Of a DNA stretch of 64,000 bases, positions 12,381 to 23,696 are shown one piece after another. The number at the start of each line of letters is the position of its first letter. The first letter of the stretch is position 1. A model generated the notes under the pieces. The model saw nothing but the letters and a program-made list of their open reading frames with translations. It did not search any database and was not told the DNA's origin. A program made the position numbers and the translations under genes. This DNA is from Trichobilharzia szidati (taxonomy: Eukaryota; Platyhelminthes; Trematoda; Strigeidida; Schistosomatidae): contig OX235272.1 of the NCBI GenBank assembly GCA_944472155.2, forward strand, positions 95,176,020 to 95,240,019, in the 5' to 3' direction.

Positions 12381-13559
12381 TAGATCGCTCTAGTATCTAC
12401 AGAAGGCGTAAAACCTTACTGATTAATTTGCATGAACGATAGACACTCTAGTCACAGAGATGTATAAGAAGACAGATAATACCAATATACATGTTAAATG
12501 GACTGCAATGTACAATCAATATATATGTATATATACAGGAATTAAAGTTCTATTTGTGTCCACACACTTGTTGTTTTCTGATGCTATGCTGCTTGCTTCT
12601 CCTCTTCGATTTGCCTTGTAGTGGAAATTGCACAGATGAACAGTCAGACCGAGGTTTCACAGGACTTGACGCAACTTTCTTATATGTACCACACCATCCT
12701 TCAAGCTGTTGGCTCGTATTAACTCAACGTCATTAAAATAGACTTGCTGGAGTGACCTTCAATCACCTGGGAGTGTTGCATTGCATCAGTTTTCGAGCCC
12801 TATTCGCCCTTATTATTAGTCTGCTACAACACGGACTGGGTCATGTAGCATCCACTTCTAAGCGGTCGCGTATAACTAAGCCAAAAAATCAGACAGTATA
12901 GTTGAAACGTATCCCACAATTAAATGGATACTGATTAGTAAACAGACAGGTTTTGAGGGCTTTCCCTAGGGTCGCAGCCAATGTCATCTCACTCGGCTTC
13001 ATTCGACCCGGCCTTCTCGCTGATGAGAAGCAGACGTCTTTTGAATGTGATCTGAGCAAGTTCCTAAAGTGGATTGAGAGATGCTGTGTTAGAGTTTACA
13101 GCCATAATGGTTCCTCAAAGCATGATGTCTGAGTCTCCATCATAATTCTCACAAGTTGCTATTTGTTTTCCGCTCCGCATATTGGGGTAGCTAAATGCAA
13201 TCTAATGGATACTGAGTATGGCCAACAGTGAGGTGGTATGGTACACATCAAACTATCTAATATCATCAAAACGATTTTACTATCAAAATTATCACCCAAA
13301 TCGCCTACCGATAGGGCGTATTATCACATAAGGAATTTACGTCGTTTGGACGTTTATTTCGAAAACGCTCTTGTGCAAGCGAATTGGAGAACCTAGTCAA
13401 ACACACGGAGGAGCATTCATAGTTCATTGTTGTTCAGTAGATAAAGAGAACCTTGCGAATCATAAAGAAGATAGAGATTCTACTTTGTTACTCACCTCGT
13501 CTTCCTGAACCCATTCAACACTAACGACGTCCTAGCGACTGAATCATCCTGTGTTTTAA
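12381..13559. other. unassigned stretch between LINE 2 and LINE 3
   Basis: I see no gene. Some of it probably belongs to the decayed 5' part of LINE 3, but no diagnostic motif survives. Confidence 0.4.
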
Positions 13560-15218
13560 TGTTCCTACATGATCCCATGAAGAATTGCTTTGAAGCAAGT
13601 GGTGCATTTTATGGAGCTCACCACAATTTCGGAAGAGACAACTCTTACGGAAAATGCTACTGCCTTCTTGGAAAGACTGAAAGTTACACTGAGGTATGAA
13701 GACTACAGCTGAGTGATGTCCCTATGTTTTCAGAAGGAATTCGACGCGAATTCCTGAGTCGAGTTTACTACTTCCGCTAATCCTTGTGTATTCCGATATC
13801 GGGAATTTGGCAAGAGTTCATTTTTGGACCCTTAGTTTTTCCATTATTCCGCAATGGCCTTGCCTGTAATCCAGATTATCCAACTATACTTTACACTTAT
13901 GGCACGGAATTTAAGAGAGCCATTAGAAGAGTAGACAAGGAATGCAAACAGGTTACAAACACCAGAATCTTGGAATATCCAGCAGAATTTATCTGAACAA
14001 CTTACAACCTTGAAAAGCGTAAGGAGATTCAATGGCACACCTCAAATTACATGAAACGATTGATAGAGGATATACTATGCTACATTCCATGCTAAGACAG
14101 CTGGGTACACTTAAGTTAGAGGCCTTCTTAAGTCTCTGCAAAACTTTCTCACTAACCCCAGACGCTCACTATTCCAGTGAACTAGGGAAAGACCCCAACA
14201 TTGCATACAAAATAGTTTACAGTTCAATGCAACAGATCTGAGGCATACTTTCAGATGAGCATTATTGTGTGGGGGATCAGAGTAGTTAGTCAAGTCAACT
14301 GAACCTTTGAGGATTAGAACACATTGAGAACAGCCGCATTTTCAAGGGATAAGAGTTCGTCGACTAAGTTGTGTCGTGATTGCATATTTCTATACTCTCT
14401 TCATATCATCGTTAATACATATATCTCTGAGAGACAGTAAGTGTTTTATTTTCTACTGGTGGGGCAATTTAAGATATGGCCTGGCTACCAGGTTAGTTGG
14501 GCCAGGCTAAAGAGCCAGCAGGTATTGTGGTCAAAGCTCGAATCCAACATGATAGCTGACCACACAACCAACATGAATGTTATGTTTACCTGAAGCCAAC
14601 CGAAGGAGAACTCGAAGTCGTTCAAGAAGACTAACTGACTAGTTTCCTATAATGGCACCCATCGAGATCACCCTAACAGAAAGCAGCAACAAAGCGTCAG
14701 CTTATTTTCCGTTAGAATTTGTCACCTAGGAAAATTACAACCCAGCATAGTGGCGACGGTTCCATCAATAGATAGCTTCAAAAGAAGACTGGGCCATCAC
14801 GCAAAAGCAGGTTCGTGCGCACCTGTGGGGTAAGCAGATTAGTTCTAAGGGGCTGTACCGGTACAATGAATATCCAAGTTACCGTAACTTACTTTTGCAT
14901 ACTACACAAAATTACTAACACCGCTGTCCCTACTGGTTTCGTTATTTTTTCGTTAAATGCGCGTGCACTGTTGATGTTTTACATGTCTATAGCGGCAAAT
15001 AATTCCCCAAAATTATTGGCCACAGCACTCATCACTGAACTTTGGATACTGACTCTCACTGCTTAATTCAACTCGTTTAACTGAAGGCTTCTGGTCAAGC
15101 GTCCACGCCATTTGGTACTCCGTTGTGTCACGTTCGTTCATTCGTCCACGATCCCTAGCTAGCTAGGCAATCATCTCGCCTTCCGATTTGGTCCCGAAAT
15201 ATATCTCGCAATTTGGAC

Positions 15219-15407
15219 GATCAATTATTCTATATATGACCAAACCAAGTTCACTTTTAACGGTTTGAAAAAAATCGGGCATTGGGTATATGACATTCAT
15301 TATAATAAAGGTTTTTGTATTTCCCAATAAATGAAAAACAAAACGATATTGTTTTTCATTTATTGGGAAATACAGAAACCTTTATTATAATGAAGATCAA
15401 TTATTCT
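15219..15407. mobile_element. foldback insertion with 13-bp direct repeats
   Basis: Direct repeats GATCAATTATTCT at 15219-15231 and 15395-15407 bracket 163 bp. Inside is a near-perfect inverted repeat: arms 15296-15340 and 15350-15394, 45 bp each, with one mismatch that would be a G-U pair in RNA, and a 9-nt loop. The right arm abuts the right direct repeat; the left arm begins 64 bp inside. No coding capacity. It could be a non-autonomous mobile element with a target duplication, or a hairpin RNA locus. Family unknown. Confidence 0.75.
15296..15394. repeat. 45-bp-arm inverted repeat (hairpin)
   Basis: The arms begin TTCATTATAATAAAGG and end CCTTTATTATAATGAA and pair along their full length, separated by AAACGATAT. 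As RNA this would form an almost unbroken stem, longer than a typical animal pre-miRNA stem and without the usual bulges. Confidence 0.9.
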
Positions 15408-16198
15408 GTTTCGCTTTGCCTTTGGTCTACGCCGAACGAATACTATAGAAGTTGTGGTTATTAGATCTTGCGTTAGTATACTTCGTACTATCCATGAACG
15501 TCAATACCGTCAGCCTCTTAATGTCCTACACCCAACTATCTTTCCATATCACACTTTTGTTTAGTTTACAATGTTCCAGACTTCATTCCAAGACAGCAAC
15601 TACCACCTCCTGTAGAATGTTTCTCAACTTAACTAGGGAACAAATAGGCGACACAAAATTCGCCATTAGCAGAACTCCACTGCTCTAGCATATAAAATAC
15701 ATACTCCCCAAACAAATTAATGTGTCTCTTCGTAGTGGACGCAAAAAATTGTGGCAGTCAGGGAGAATGACTGCATCGAAATCCATCAGAACAACAAAAA
15801 GCCAGATTGAAGGAATCACAAGATTTGTACAGGCTTGCGGAAAAGATACTAGATAATGCGAAGGACTAACTCAGACCACAGCGTTACTATAGACCACAAA
15901 ATACTTTTCAAATTTCCCCAACCGACCATATCCCCAGGGGTCCTTGAGAGATAGATTGTGGTTGATCGCGCAAAAATTCACGAAATCAGTCTCAACACAC
16001 CTCATTCTACAAACCACATACAATTAATCCCTGCAATACTTCTTTTTGGAGTCAAACGAAGCTACGACAGTGGAGTGGCGGGATGAGCTACGCAGACGGT
16101 TAACGAAGATCAGGAACATCTACCTCACAATCAAGAGGCGAGCACAAAGAAATCAAATTGGTTTATACTAGCTCGTAAAAGCGATATTGGATATTGGA

Positions 16199-16331
16199 AT
16201 CAGGTGTGAAGTCATTAAATATTGCGAAATCACTTATAGTAACCTGTACATCGCCATTACGTACATTGGACAGCCTGTATATTGAACAACTCATATCAGT
16301 AACTGTGACAACAGATGTTGATAATTCAAAA
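16199..16331 (+). promoter_or_regulatory. presumed 5' flank / 5' UTR of CCDC96-like gene
   Basis: Only about 130 bp separate the 3' heptamer tail of LINE 3 from the CCDC96-like start codon. I see no clear TATA box. The transcription start is unknown and could lie inside the LINE tail. Confidence 0.35.
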
Positions 16332-16361
16332 ATGGACTCTGAGGAAGGGATGGAGACTGAG
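16332..16361 (+). CDS. CCDC96/CFAP184-like protein, exon 1
   Basis: Exon 1 encodes ten residues, MDSEEGMETE, before a GTATGA donor. Unspliced reading meets an in-frame TGA at 16365, so the intron is needed. The intron (16362-16415) is 54 nt, with acceptor CTCCCTAAAG; very short introns near the 5' end are known in schistosome genes. Phase 0 joins this exon to the open exon 2, so the upstream ATG at 16332 is preferred over any internal start. Confidence 0.8.
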
Positions 16362-16415
16362 GTATGAAATTGTTCTATCTTAAATGTAAATCATTCAGCA
16401 TCTACCTCCCTAAAG

Positions 16416-17936
16416 GAAAAAGAACTTGAAGCACGAGGATTTCAAAATCTAAATAACCTCGTGGAGAACGAAGAAGTAGAACTTGTTTCAGAACGTAATA
16501 TAGAAGCTGTTGATATTGCAAATTTTAGTGATGTAGATGATCCTACGACCAGAGATGATACAGCTGTAGCTGAGAAAAGTGCCGCTGATGATGTAGAGAA
16601 TATTTCCACCTCAGACAAAGCGAAGACAATAATTGCCGGAATTGATGGAGCGCAAGCCGATATTAACGAGGGTATAAATGAAGACTCATCAAAACCAGAA
16701 GATAATAAGGAATTAGAGAATGCAGATAAAAGAGAGCAAACTTTCGCTGACAAAACACAAGTTGAAATGTTTGTGGGAGAGGTTTCTGAAGATAGAGGTG
16801 AATCACATATTTCAGAAATTTCTAAGCCTGAAGAAGATTTAAACCTTGTGCCTCATTTATCCTCTAAAGATACCAGTGAATCAAGAGATAATGCAGATGA
16901 TGAACTTAAGACCGGAGATGAACTGAAAAAGCGTGAGGAGTTGATGGAGCAGTATACGCAATCCGTAAATGAGCTGAAGGCTGCTAGGGAGCTGAACCTT
17001 CAACTTCAGACTAAACTGGCTGAGTATTTTAGGCGCAAGAAAGCTGATGCCTCTGATCAGCAGAGTATAACAACAAGTAGTGGTGTCAGCGTAGTGGATA
17101 CTGGTGTGGACTATGAGCAAAGATACTCCAGATATATTTCGAGTTTGGCAGATCTTCATCAGTGGTACGAAGAAATGAAGGCTTCTTACAGTAAACAAAT
17201 TGATGAGCTGCGAGAAATGTGCGATGAAAAGCAAAAAGAAGTTGACGAAGCATACAATGAGTTTATGAACTTCAAATATAACATAGGAAAGAAGGCACTT
17301 CATAGTCAGACTGGCAAACCAATTAATCCCAAAGAACTTTCTGCCATGTTTGATGCCGAGAAGAAAAAAGAAGCTCTTGTAAGGGAAGTAAGACTGGAAA
17401 ATATAAAGTTGAAAAATGAAGTTTTGAAGGTAGAAGCGCTTTTAAAATCAAAAGAAGAGTTGTCAGAGGGTCTTCACTTGATCGATTTTGAGCAGTTAAA
17501 GATAGAAAATCAAACATATAATGAGAAGATTGATGAGAGAAATGAAGAACTAAGTAAGTTGAGGCGAAAGATTTCGAACACTGTTCAGATTATGACTCAC
17601 ATTAAGGAGAAGCTTCAATCTGTTCAGAACGATAATGCTAAACAAAAAAAGAAGCTTGATGAAGCTGATGAGGAGCTAACACTTAATAGAGATCGACTGA
17701 CAAAAATGAAACAGACCAGAGAACTGTTAAGAGCAGAAAACGCTCGACTTCGTCGGTCTTGTGGACTGTTAGGAAAAAATGCATTGTTGTTAAATTATGA
17801 GGATTCTTATGATTCTGTATTACATAAACGGCAGTCTTTAGATGAAACTAAGCAGCTTACTGCCAACTATCAGCTCAAAACTCAAAACCTGGCTCAAAAG
17901 ATTCGAAACATCCAGAATAACAAGACAGGCTTTTGA
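16416..17936 (+). CDS. CCDC96/CFAP184-like coiled-coil ciliary protein, exon 2
   Basis: With exon 1 this gives a 516-residue protein. The first ~180 residues are acidic and low in complexity; the rest is almost continuous coiled coil. The diagnostic part is near residues 363-385: LHLIDFEQLKIENQTYNEKI followed by DERNEEL. It matches the conserved C-terminal domain of CCDC96 and its partner CCDC113. A second conserved run, ENARLRRSCGLLG, lies near the end. CCDC96 with CCDC113 is reported to act at the axoneme near the nexin-dynein regulatory complex and radial spokes, so a role in cilia or flagella is expected. Human CCDC96 has about 555 residues and the same acidic N-terminus. The gene is complete and not interrupted. 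Confidence 0.9.
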   Translation, partial: EKELEARGFQNLNNLVENEEVELVSERNIEAVDIANFSDVDDPTTRDDTAVAEKSAADDVENISTSDKAKTIIAGIDGAQADINEGINEDSSKPEDNKELENADKREQTFADKTQVEMFVGEVSEDRGESHISEISKPEEDLNLVPHLSSKDTSESRDNADDELKTGDELKKREELMEQYTQSVNELKAARELNLQLQTKLAEYFRRKKADASDQQSITTSSGVSVVDTGVDYEQRYSRYISSLADLHQWYEEMKASYSKQIDELREMCDEKQKEVDEAYNEFMNFKYNIGKKALHSQTGKPINPKELSAMFDAEKKKEALVREVRLENIKLKNEVLKVEALLKSKEELSEGLHLIDFEQLKIENQTYNEKIDERNEELSKLRRKISNTVQIMTHIKEKLQSVQNDNAKQKKKLDEADEELTLNRDRLTKMKQTRELLRAENARLRRSCGLLGKNALLLNYEDSYDSVLHKRQSLDETKQLTANYQLKTQNLAQKIRNIQNNKTGF

Positions 17937-18097
17937 TTTGTTTGCATAACATTAGCACACTAATTGGTCAAGTGTGGAGGATTTTAGGACTATTTGTCAT
18001 CTTAAGCAGATGTTCTATCCCTATACAGTCTGGTATTTTATAAAGATCTGTGTGTTATGTTAATCGAAATTCAAAAATATATCAGTAACTTATTCCA

Positions 18098-18103
18098 AAT
18101 AAA
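18098..18103 (+). terminator. polyadenylation signal of CCDC96-like gene
   Basis: A canonical AATAAA lies about 160 nt after the stop codon, followed by a T-rich stretch. It is the first such hexamer downstream. Confidence 0.6.
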
Positions 18104-21100
18104 AAATGTTCACTTTTGTTTAGTTTTGGAAGTCAACAGGATCTCACTAATCGCTCTCACAGAAGTCAATGCAGTTACACGGAAACTCCCTGGCACTTTA
18201 AAATAGTGACAAAATTATCTTTAAGACGTTTAGTGTGGTGATTACTGTAAGCTTAGCTAGTGCAGCATATATCCCTACTTTCGTTTGACTTTCTGAAGTC
18301 CTACAGGCTATTGAATTACAGGATAGCGTCCGGACCATAGTATAGTGACCTCCATTGGTTTTTTAACTGATGTAAGATCATTTGAGTTTGAAGAGGGAAA
18401 GAAAAGTCAGCTCAAACCTATTAAGATGATTAAAATTCTGGTAACGATGAATAAATGAACGTGGGATTTTGTGAATTACTTAGTATGATGTGACTGATTA
18501 CTAACGTTTTTGGAACTCCAGTCATGAGTTAAACCAACAGTAAAGGTCTGCGGAAATCGCTGCTGTTTTAACCAAATCATAGTTTAGCTAATGCTTTGTT
18601 TCGTTAATAGGGGGTGTTTCAGCATGAAAAATAAATATTCCATCCATTAACCTATCCAGTACATAGAGTAGGTGTGCTCTTGGTAAACATCCAGGACTCT
18701 AATATGTTGTTTCTCTTCGACCTCTATCATTTAGTGGATATAAATGATAGATTCAATTCCAAATAATTATAAAGTAATAAATAATTTACACCACTTAATA
18801 AGAAAAGCTGGTATGGGCGAACTGCGATTATGTGTGCTACACGACGTTATCTGTCGTACAGGAATTCATAAAATGGGTGTAAAAATAAATAAGCATATTG
18901 TTTTAGTTTTTAGAAAGCCATTACAGATGCAGGATATTGTTAATGTTCAAGTTATTGTATGGAGAAGTAACTTATTTGCGCCACAATGGTTTATCGAGAA
19001 AATACCCAAGTGAATGTATATTTTTACCGACAACTCAATCGTCTTTTTCGTACTTGTCAGTGATATGTAAGATGCTACAACCATCTTAAAATTTAACTAT
19101 TTAGCCTTTAAGGATGCTGATAAATGTTTAACAGTTATGCTTCTTTATTCCACTTCCTAATTATCTTATTATGCCTTCGTGGGCAGAATACGCAGTGCTG
19201 CGGTTTAACCTTGAATTGGTCAACTGATAATACCCTTAAGTTTGGACAATTTAGGTCTGTTGAGATGCCTTTTGAGCTTTTAGAATAGGTTATCAAAATA
19301 CTTTGAGGCATAGTATACATGTAATGTAATGCAAATGATGGCATTCTTTAATATATTCATCATTAGTTTGAGGAGAGTTGCATTCGATGCGTTAGAAGAT
19401 ATCTACAGCAGAAGATGCACACCCTGAATTTGGAGCACTCTCTGAACTTTGATTATTTGGGGGTGATATTTCAGTAAAAGTGTGACTGTCGTGTCCATTG
19501 TGGAGGTAAAGACTGACAGAGCAGTAGTTTTTCTTACAGTCGTGAGTTAAAAACAAATCAACCGTTTGATACCATTCTCTTTGAATTGGTCTAAAAATAT
19601 TTGCTAAGATAAGGCTGCCTTCTGTAATAATCAATGATGTTCTAAAGATACAATACGAGAGTAACATTGAGCGGTAGTTATAGCAAAAAGTTTGGCATTT
19701 TCCAACGAATGGAAAACACAACCGTTTTGTCTTTACTAAAGTATTGCTATTTAATGTCAAGACTTGACATTCAAAAGTTCGTTTGAGTCTCTGTTGCTTT
19801 AATCAGGTTAGTTCTCTTATTTTAGAAACTCAGTATGGATAAAATGGGTTCTGAACAGCTCATTCCTCTGTCAACTTCAGTTGTCATAGGGGCTTTACAT
19901 AGAAGTCAGCAGCTTTGTCAAATTTATGGTTTGGATTATTGTAATTCCCCAGAGTTGGAAATGATAGAGGTTCCTGAATATTTCTCAAGGAGGGTTCCAT
20001 CTATTTTGAGTTATATGACTCGCTAGGAACATCTTACGCTAATCTTTTATCTTTAATTCCTTTTATAGAGTTTATCTTTGACCCCAACGACATTTGAATG
20101 TGGTCTTATCAACCTAAAATAATAATAAGTAGCCTGTTCTTGAACGAAGGAAATAATACGCCTAGGTGATATGTTTATTTATTTTGACATCAATTAATTT
20201 ATTATTCAACATGTAAACATTCAGGTTTTCTTATTTGGCTTTCTCTGATGTCAGGTAGTTCAAGTTGATAAGTAGGATGCCCTTCACCTACTCTGCGTGC
20301 CTATTGACAACTTTTATCAACTCATATCTAGTCTCGAAGGGACTAATGTCCTTGCAGAGACTCGAATCCAGGTAACTAAGTGCTTTAATGAGAAACTTTA
20401 CCCCTAAGCTGTGTAGGATTTACTGAAGAGTGCCAAAATACTTCCAGGGCTCCCTATTAATTGATCTCAACCAGTTAATATTAACTGGTATTCCTTCACG
20501 ACTGCGAGTTACCTAACTAGCTGATTACATTGGAGGCTTGACTAACATTATTCAATTAGTACTAGACTAAGGGCTAGACGGATGACATTAGCTATTCTCT
20601 ATTGAAAATCAAAACAAGTGATTCATTAAAGTGGTTCTTTCTAGCTGTGCAATAGCATATAGCTGATTATTTTTAATAATAATGTAGATTGCAACATCTC
20701 TGGTGACCAATCAGTGTATATTCATTTTTGTATTAGATGTTAACTTATAAGTTAGAAGAAACTGGTTACTGATAAAACGTATGATTCCAGTTTAGTGCAT
20801 CCAAGGTTGGTGCAGGAATTCTTTTATTTGTTATACTCTAATTAGTCAACATCCTACCAGTTTACTTCTGTTCGTCATTCGTTTTTATCAGGGTGTTTTT
20901 CTAAATCACCTATTGCATTATTTCTTTTATGTGCCTCGAGCTAGTGTTTTCAAACGCCTGAATATCTTGGAATAATTCCCTTGTCGACATGGGTTTCTAT
21001 CCCAGTAGACATGTCACTTCTGTTGTACTTACACCGTTTGAAGAAATGTAGATGAATTCAGGAGAATACTTATACTGCTTTTTGGTAATGATAACTATTA

Positions 21101-21124
21101 TTCGTTCTTTACTTTTCGCATGGA
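18104..21124. other. intergenic region between CCDC96-like gene and semaphorin 3' end
   Basis: No recognised family is present. Three open frames stand out: 18744-19013 (+), 19392-19760 (-) and 19835-20026 (+). Only the last has a splice-like context and is listed separately. The remainder is AT-rich with no clear repeat. Confidence 0.5.
19835..20026 (+). CDS. possible small exon or gene, unrecognised (63 aa)
   Basis: The frame begins ATG and is preceded by a good acceptor-like tract (CTCTTATTTTAG) nine bases upstream. The product has a balanced, protein-like composition, including HRSQQLCQIYGLDYCNSPEL and VPEYFSRRVPSILSYMTR before a TAG stop. I do not recognise the family. It may be the last exon of an undetected plus-strand gene or a chance frame. 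Confidence 0.3.
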   Translation: MDKMGSEQLIPLSTSVVIGALHRSQQLCQIYGLDYCNSPELEMIEVPEYFSRRVPSILSYMTR

Positions 21125-21500
21125 AAATAGGGCTTCAGCAGGACATCATTTGCAGCTGGCTTCACAACTGCTCACAAACTTTCTTTTTCTCATCACATGA
21201 TCTTTATTTCATCCCTTGATGGCCAACTTATCGCTTCATATTCGGGTCCCACTCAATGGGCTGGAGCGTGATGTCACTTGAGAGTTTCCTCTGTGTATAT
21301 TCAATCCAACATCACTTCCTTCTGCACATTCGTTGGGTAATAGGTTCTCAGCCGGTTCATTGTCATTGCTTGTTCTTCCTAGCTGTCTGACCAGTACCAA
21401 GCCAACGAAGACGACTGTTGATGAAAGTTAGCAGTGGTCTGTTAGACACACTTTCGATAATGCCATTCATCATCTTTTATTGATAGACATTTCCATTCAT
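21125..21500 (-). mobile_element. RTE-like LINE 3' relic
   Basis: On the minus strand this is the decayed C-terminal end and tail of an RTE element. Relics of AGAACC, the CTCTCAAGTGACATCACG segment and GAGTGGGACCCGAA are visible, then GCTGAAGCCCTATTTTCC at the low-coordinate end. It lies just beyond the semaphorin 3' end. Confidence 0.65.
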
Positions 21501-21857
21501 TAGGCAAAGTACTTACATGTCGCAGGCATATGTATCAATACTTAAAACATAGTTATTCACCTTAGAACAACTTCAGTTTTATGCTATCAAAATAAGTTGC
21601 ATATATATATACATAGGAAAACAACAATTTTTTTCGGAAACATGAAGCTTTATATTCACTATTGCAGATATATCAACAAGAAGTATAGGAAATATGAAAA
21701 CGAGGGTTTCGGGGGTAAAATTAGAAAAAAAACATTCTATAGTTTTACTCGTTAAACTAGACAATTTTTCAAATGAATAATAAGCATAGACATAATATAA
21801 ATTTATGTATACAAAACCTATACTTAGTTATCACAGTGTTGTACAACGGACTGTTAT

Positions 21858-23308
21858 TTATGGTAAAGTAGTCACTGGTGTAGCATGAGGAGGAGGTAGC
21901 ACTGATGGAGGTGGTAGGTGTTCGAAAAATGTATTCGGTTCCCTTAAATGTGGATTAGACGGTCTTTCAAAAGGGATTGAATCACCTCCACTCCAAACTG
22001 ACGACCGATTATCACCATCATATATATTAGAAGTGTGTGAAGGATGCGAATATACAGACACCGATGGTATTAATTTAGTCTGTGAATTGATATCATATAA
22101 CTTATGTCTTTCAGATAAAATAGGCATTTTAGGTGGAAATTGAATACTTCCACCATTATCATAATCTTCATAACCAGTCAGAGCGCCACTACTGGCAGCC
22201 ATATTTTCATTGCGATGCATATTCGACATGTCAATAGGGGATGTACTATTATCCAAAAGCATTCGATGACTACCACTGATATTACTTGGTAGACCGATAG
22301 TAGTTGATGCATACCATGGTTCTGACATTGTTGATATAGTATGTAGATTATGCGGTGTATGCCGATACCGTTGTTGATGGTTTCGTGATAGTAATAAAGG
22401 TGACCGAGAATAGTGTTCATTATTGTTTCTTTGGTTGAAAATACCTACAGGTTTATAACCGGAAAAGGATGATGATAGAACATTATTTGGCGATTCAACC
22501 CGATTATTATTTCCAGTGTGTTTTGGGCGGAGTAAATAATCTCTGTCTGTGCTATAAAACTGTGGTAATTGATGATATGGAGGATAGTTCGGTTGAAAAC
22601 TAAGTGTGTTATGATCATACTGCATATGTGTACTTGGATTGTTCTCTGCATACATTTTAAGTAGATTTGATTCAGCCAGTCTACTTTTACGTGGAAAACT
22701 CCAAAATCCATCATTGCTCGGTAAAGCTTCTGTTGATCTCTCTCTAAGTGCTTCATTGAATACTGTTTCACCAAGAGGATATGAATCAGAGAAACAATTT
22801 AACCTGGTGTACCTGTTCCCCTGATCAGTTTGAGGATGATAAAGACTATGAAATGCTTCGTCTGGATATAAGTTTAATAATCTTTTTTGACTGGGATTCA
22901 AATAAGTTACACCATCTTGAGATGCTACTGAATCATAGACAACACTGTGTCTTCTTTTATGTTCAGTATTCAGTTGATTGTCATTTGTTGACGAAGTAAC
23001 TAGACCCGGTATTGGTAGGCTGAGAATTGGCTGAGGTGGAGGCGATAAATTCAAGTGAGCTGAGTGTAAATTTGTGAAATCATTTTCTGGATTTATTTCA
23101 CCCCGTAATTTACTACTTTTGCTATTAACAGTATTACTATTCTTACTGATATTATTACACACAAGTCGTTTATAATATCCCCAGTAATAAATAATTATTC
23201 CAATACCAGCTATCAGAATTCCAACAACAAAACTCAATAGACCAATTAAAATTAAGTGAAGTGGTGTGAATCTGTAATTTTTCTTTCTTCGATTCAAATG
23301 ACCAAACA
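21858..23308 (-). CDS. semaphorin 5, last exon: transmembrane helix and cytoplasmic tail
   Basis: The acceptor CTTTCTACTAG precedes 23308; two bases complete a split valine codon. A hydrophobic helix (LILIGLLSFVVGILIAGIG) follows a basic run, NRRKKNYR. The tail then runs about 437 residues to TAA at 21858-21860, rich in Ser, Asn, Tyr, Pro and His, ending with a proline-rich EHLPPPSVLPPPH segment. Human SEMA5A has a tail of only about 80-100 residues. The basic run on the extracellular side is unusual for a type I protein. I found no homologous motif in the tail. Confidence 0.9.
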
Positions 23309-23555
23309 CTAGTAGAAAGATTAAGAGACAAAATAAAACAGATTAAAATGGTAATTCTCATAAGTTGATCACATAAAATATTTCATTGTTAAATTATATT
23401 ATTTGTTTAAGTTGAATTTACAATTTCCGTTGATTGATTATATTGGACCGAAATGTTCGGTCTCTGTTGACGTGTCGGCTCCTAGTACGGAAGCTTTTAA
23501 AATATCTGAGGAGTAACATGATGCTATTTGATCGATGGTTGATGAGAAGTGGGAT

Positions 23556-23580
23556 CTATTTTTTGGGACTCATCATCTGG
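23556..23580 (-). ncRNA. hammerhead ribozyme relic
   Basis: The minus strand reads CATCCAGATGATGAGTCCC then AAA, matching the schistosome satellite hammerhead core except that the first core cytosine (CTGATGA) is A. The second half, normally AGGACGAAAC, is lost. It should be inactive. Confidence 0.4.
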
Positions 23581-23696
23581 ATGTAGCTGCAAATAGCAGT
23601 GAGTGGTGGTGTTCCCACAGAAACTCGAACGCAGTACTCATCGTTTCAAACGTTTCCACTATTAGTCACCATCCATCAATTATATTACTTTGGATT

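Larger units (their letters stand above)
13560..16198 (+). mobile_element. CR1-like LINE 3, 5'-truncated and heavily decayed
   Basis: Reverse-transcriptase relics appear near 13690-13996 (FGPLVFPLF in place of the usual LGPLLFLLF, then a degraded motif C). A later fragment at 14032-14241 corresponds to LINE 1's MHRQLG segment. The C-terminal remnant near 14750 (VATVPSIDSFKRRLGHH) parallels LINE 1's TAAPSVETFKRKLDNH. The 3' segment 16047-16198 matches the LINE 1 tail and ends with the same heptamer tandem at 16183-16198. A foldback element interrupts it at 15219-15407. Confidence 0.8.

Noticed and set aside
16442..16753. Serine-rich minus-strand frame inside the CCDC96-like gene
   Set aside because: It is the complement of the acidic N-terminal codons of the real gene.
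16881..17303. 140-residue minus-strand frame
   Set aside because: Shadow of the CCDC96-like coding exon.
18744..19013. 89-residue plus-strand frame
   Set aside because: No splice context, no family, low-complexity hydrophobic and basic mix; not enough to call a gene.
19392..19760. 122-residue minus-strand frame with a Cys/Ser-rich end
   Set aside because: Looks somewhat protein-like, but I recognise no domain and see no supporting splice or polyadenylation signal.
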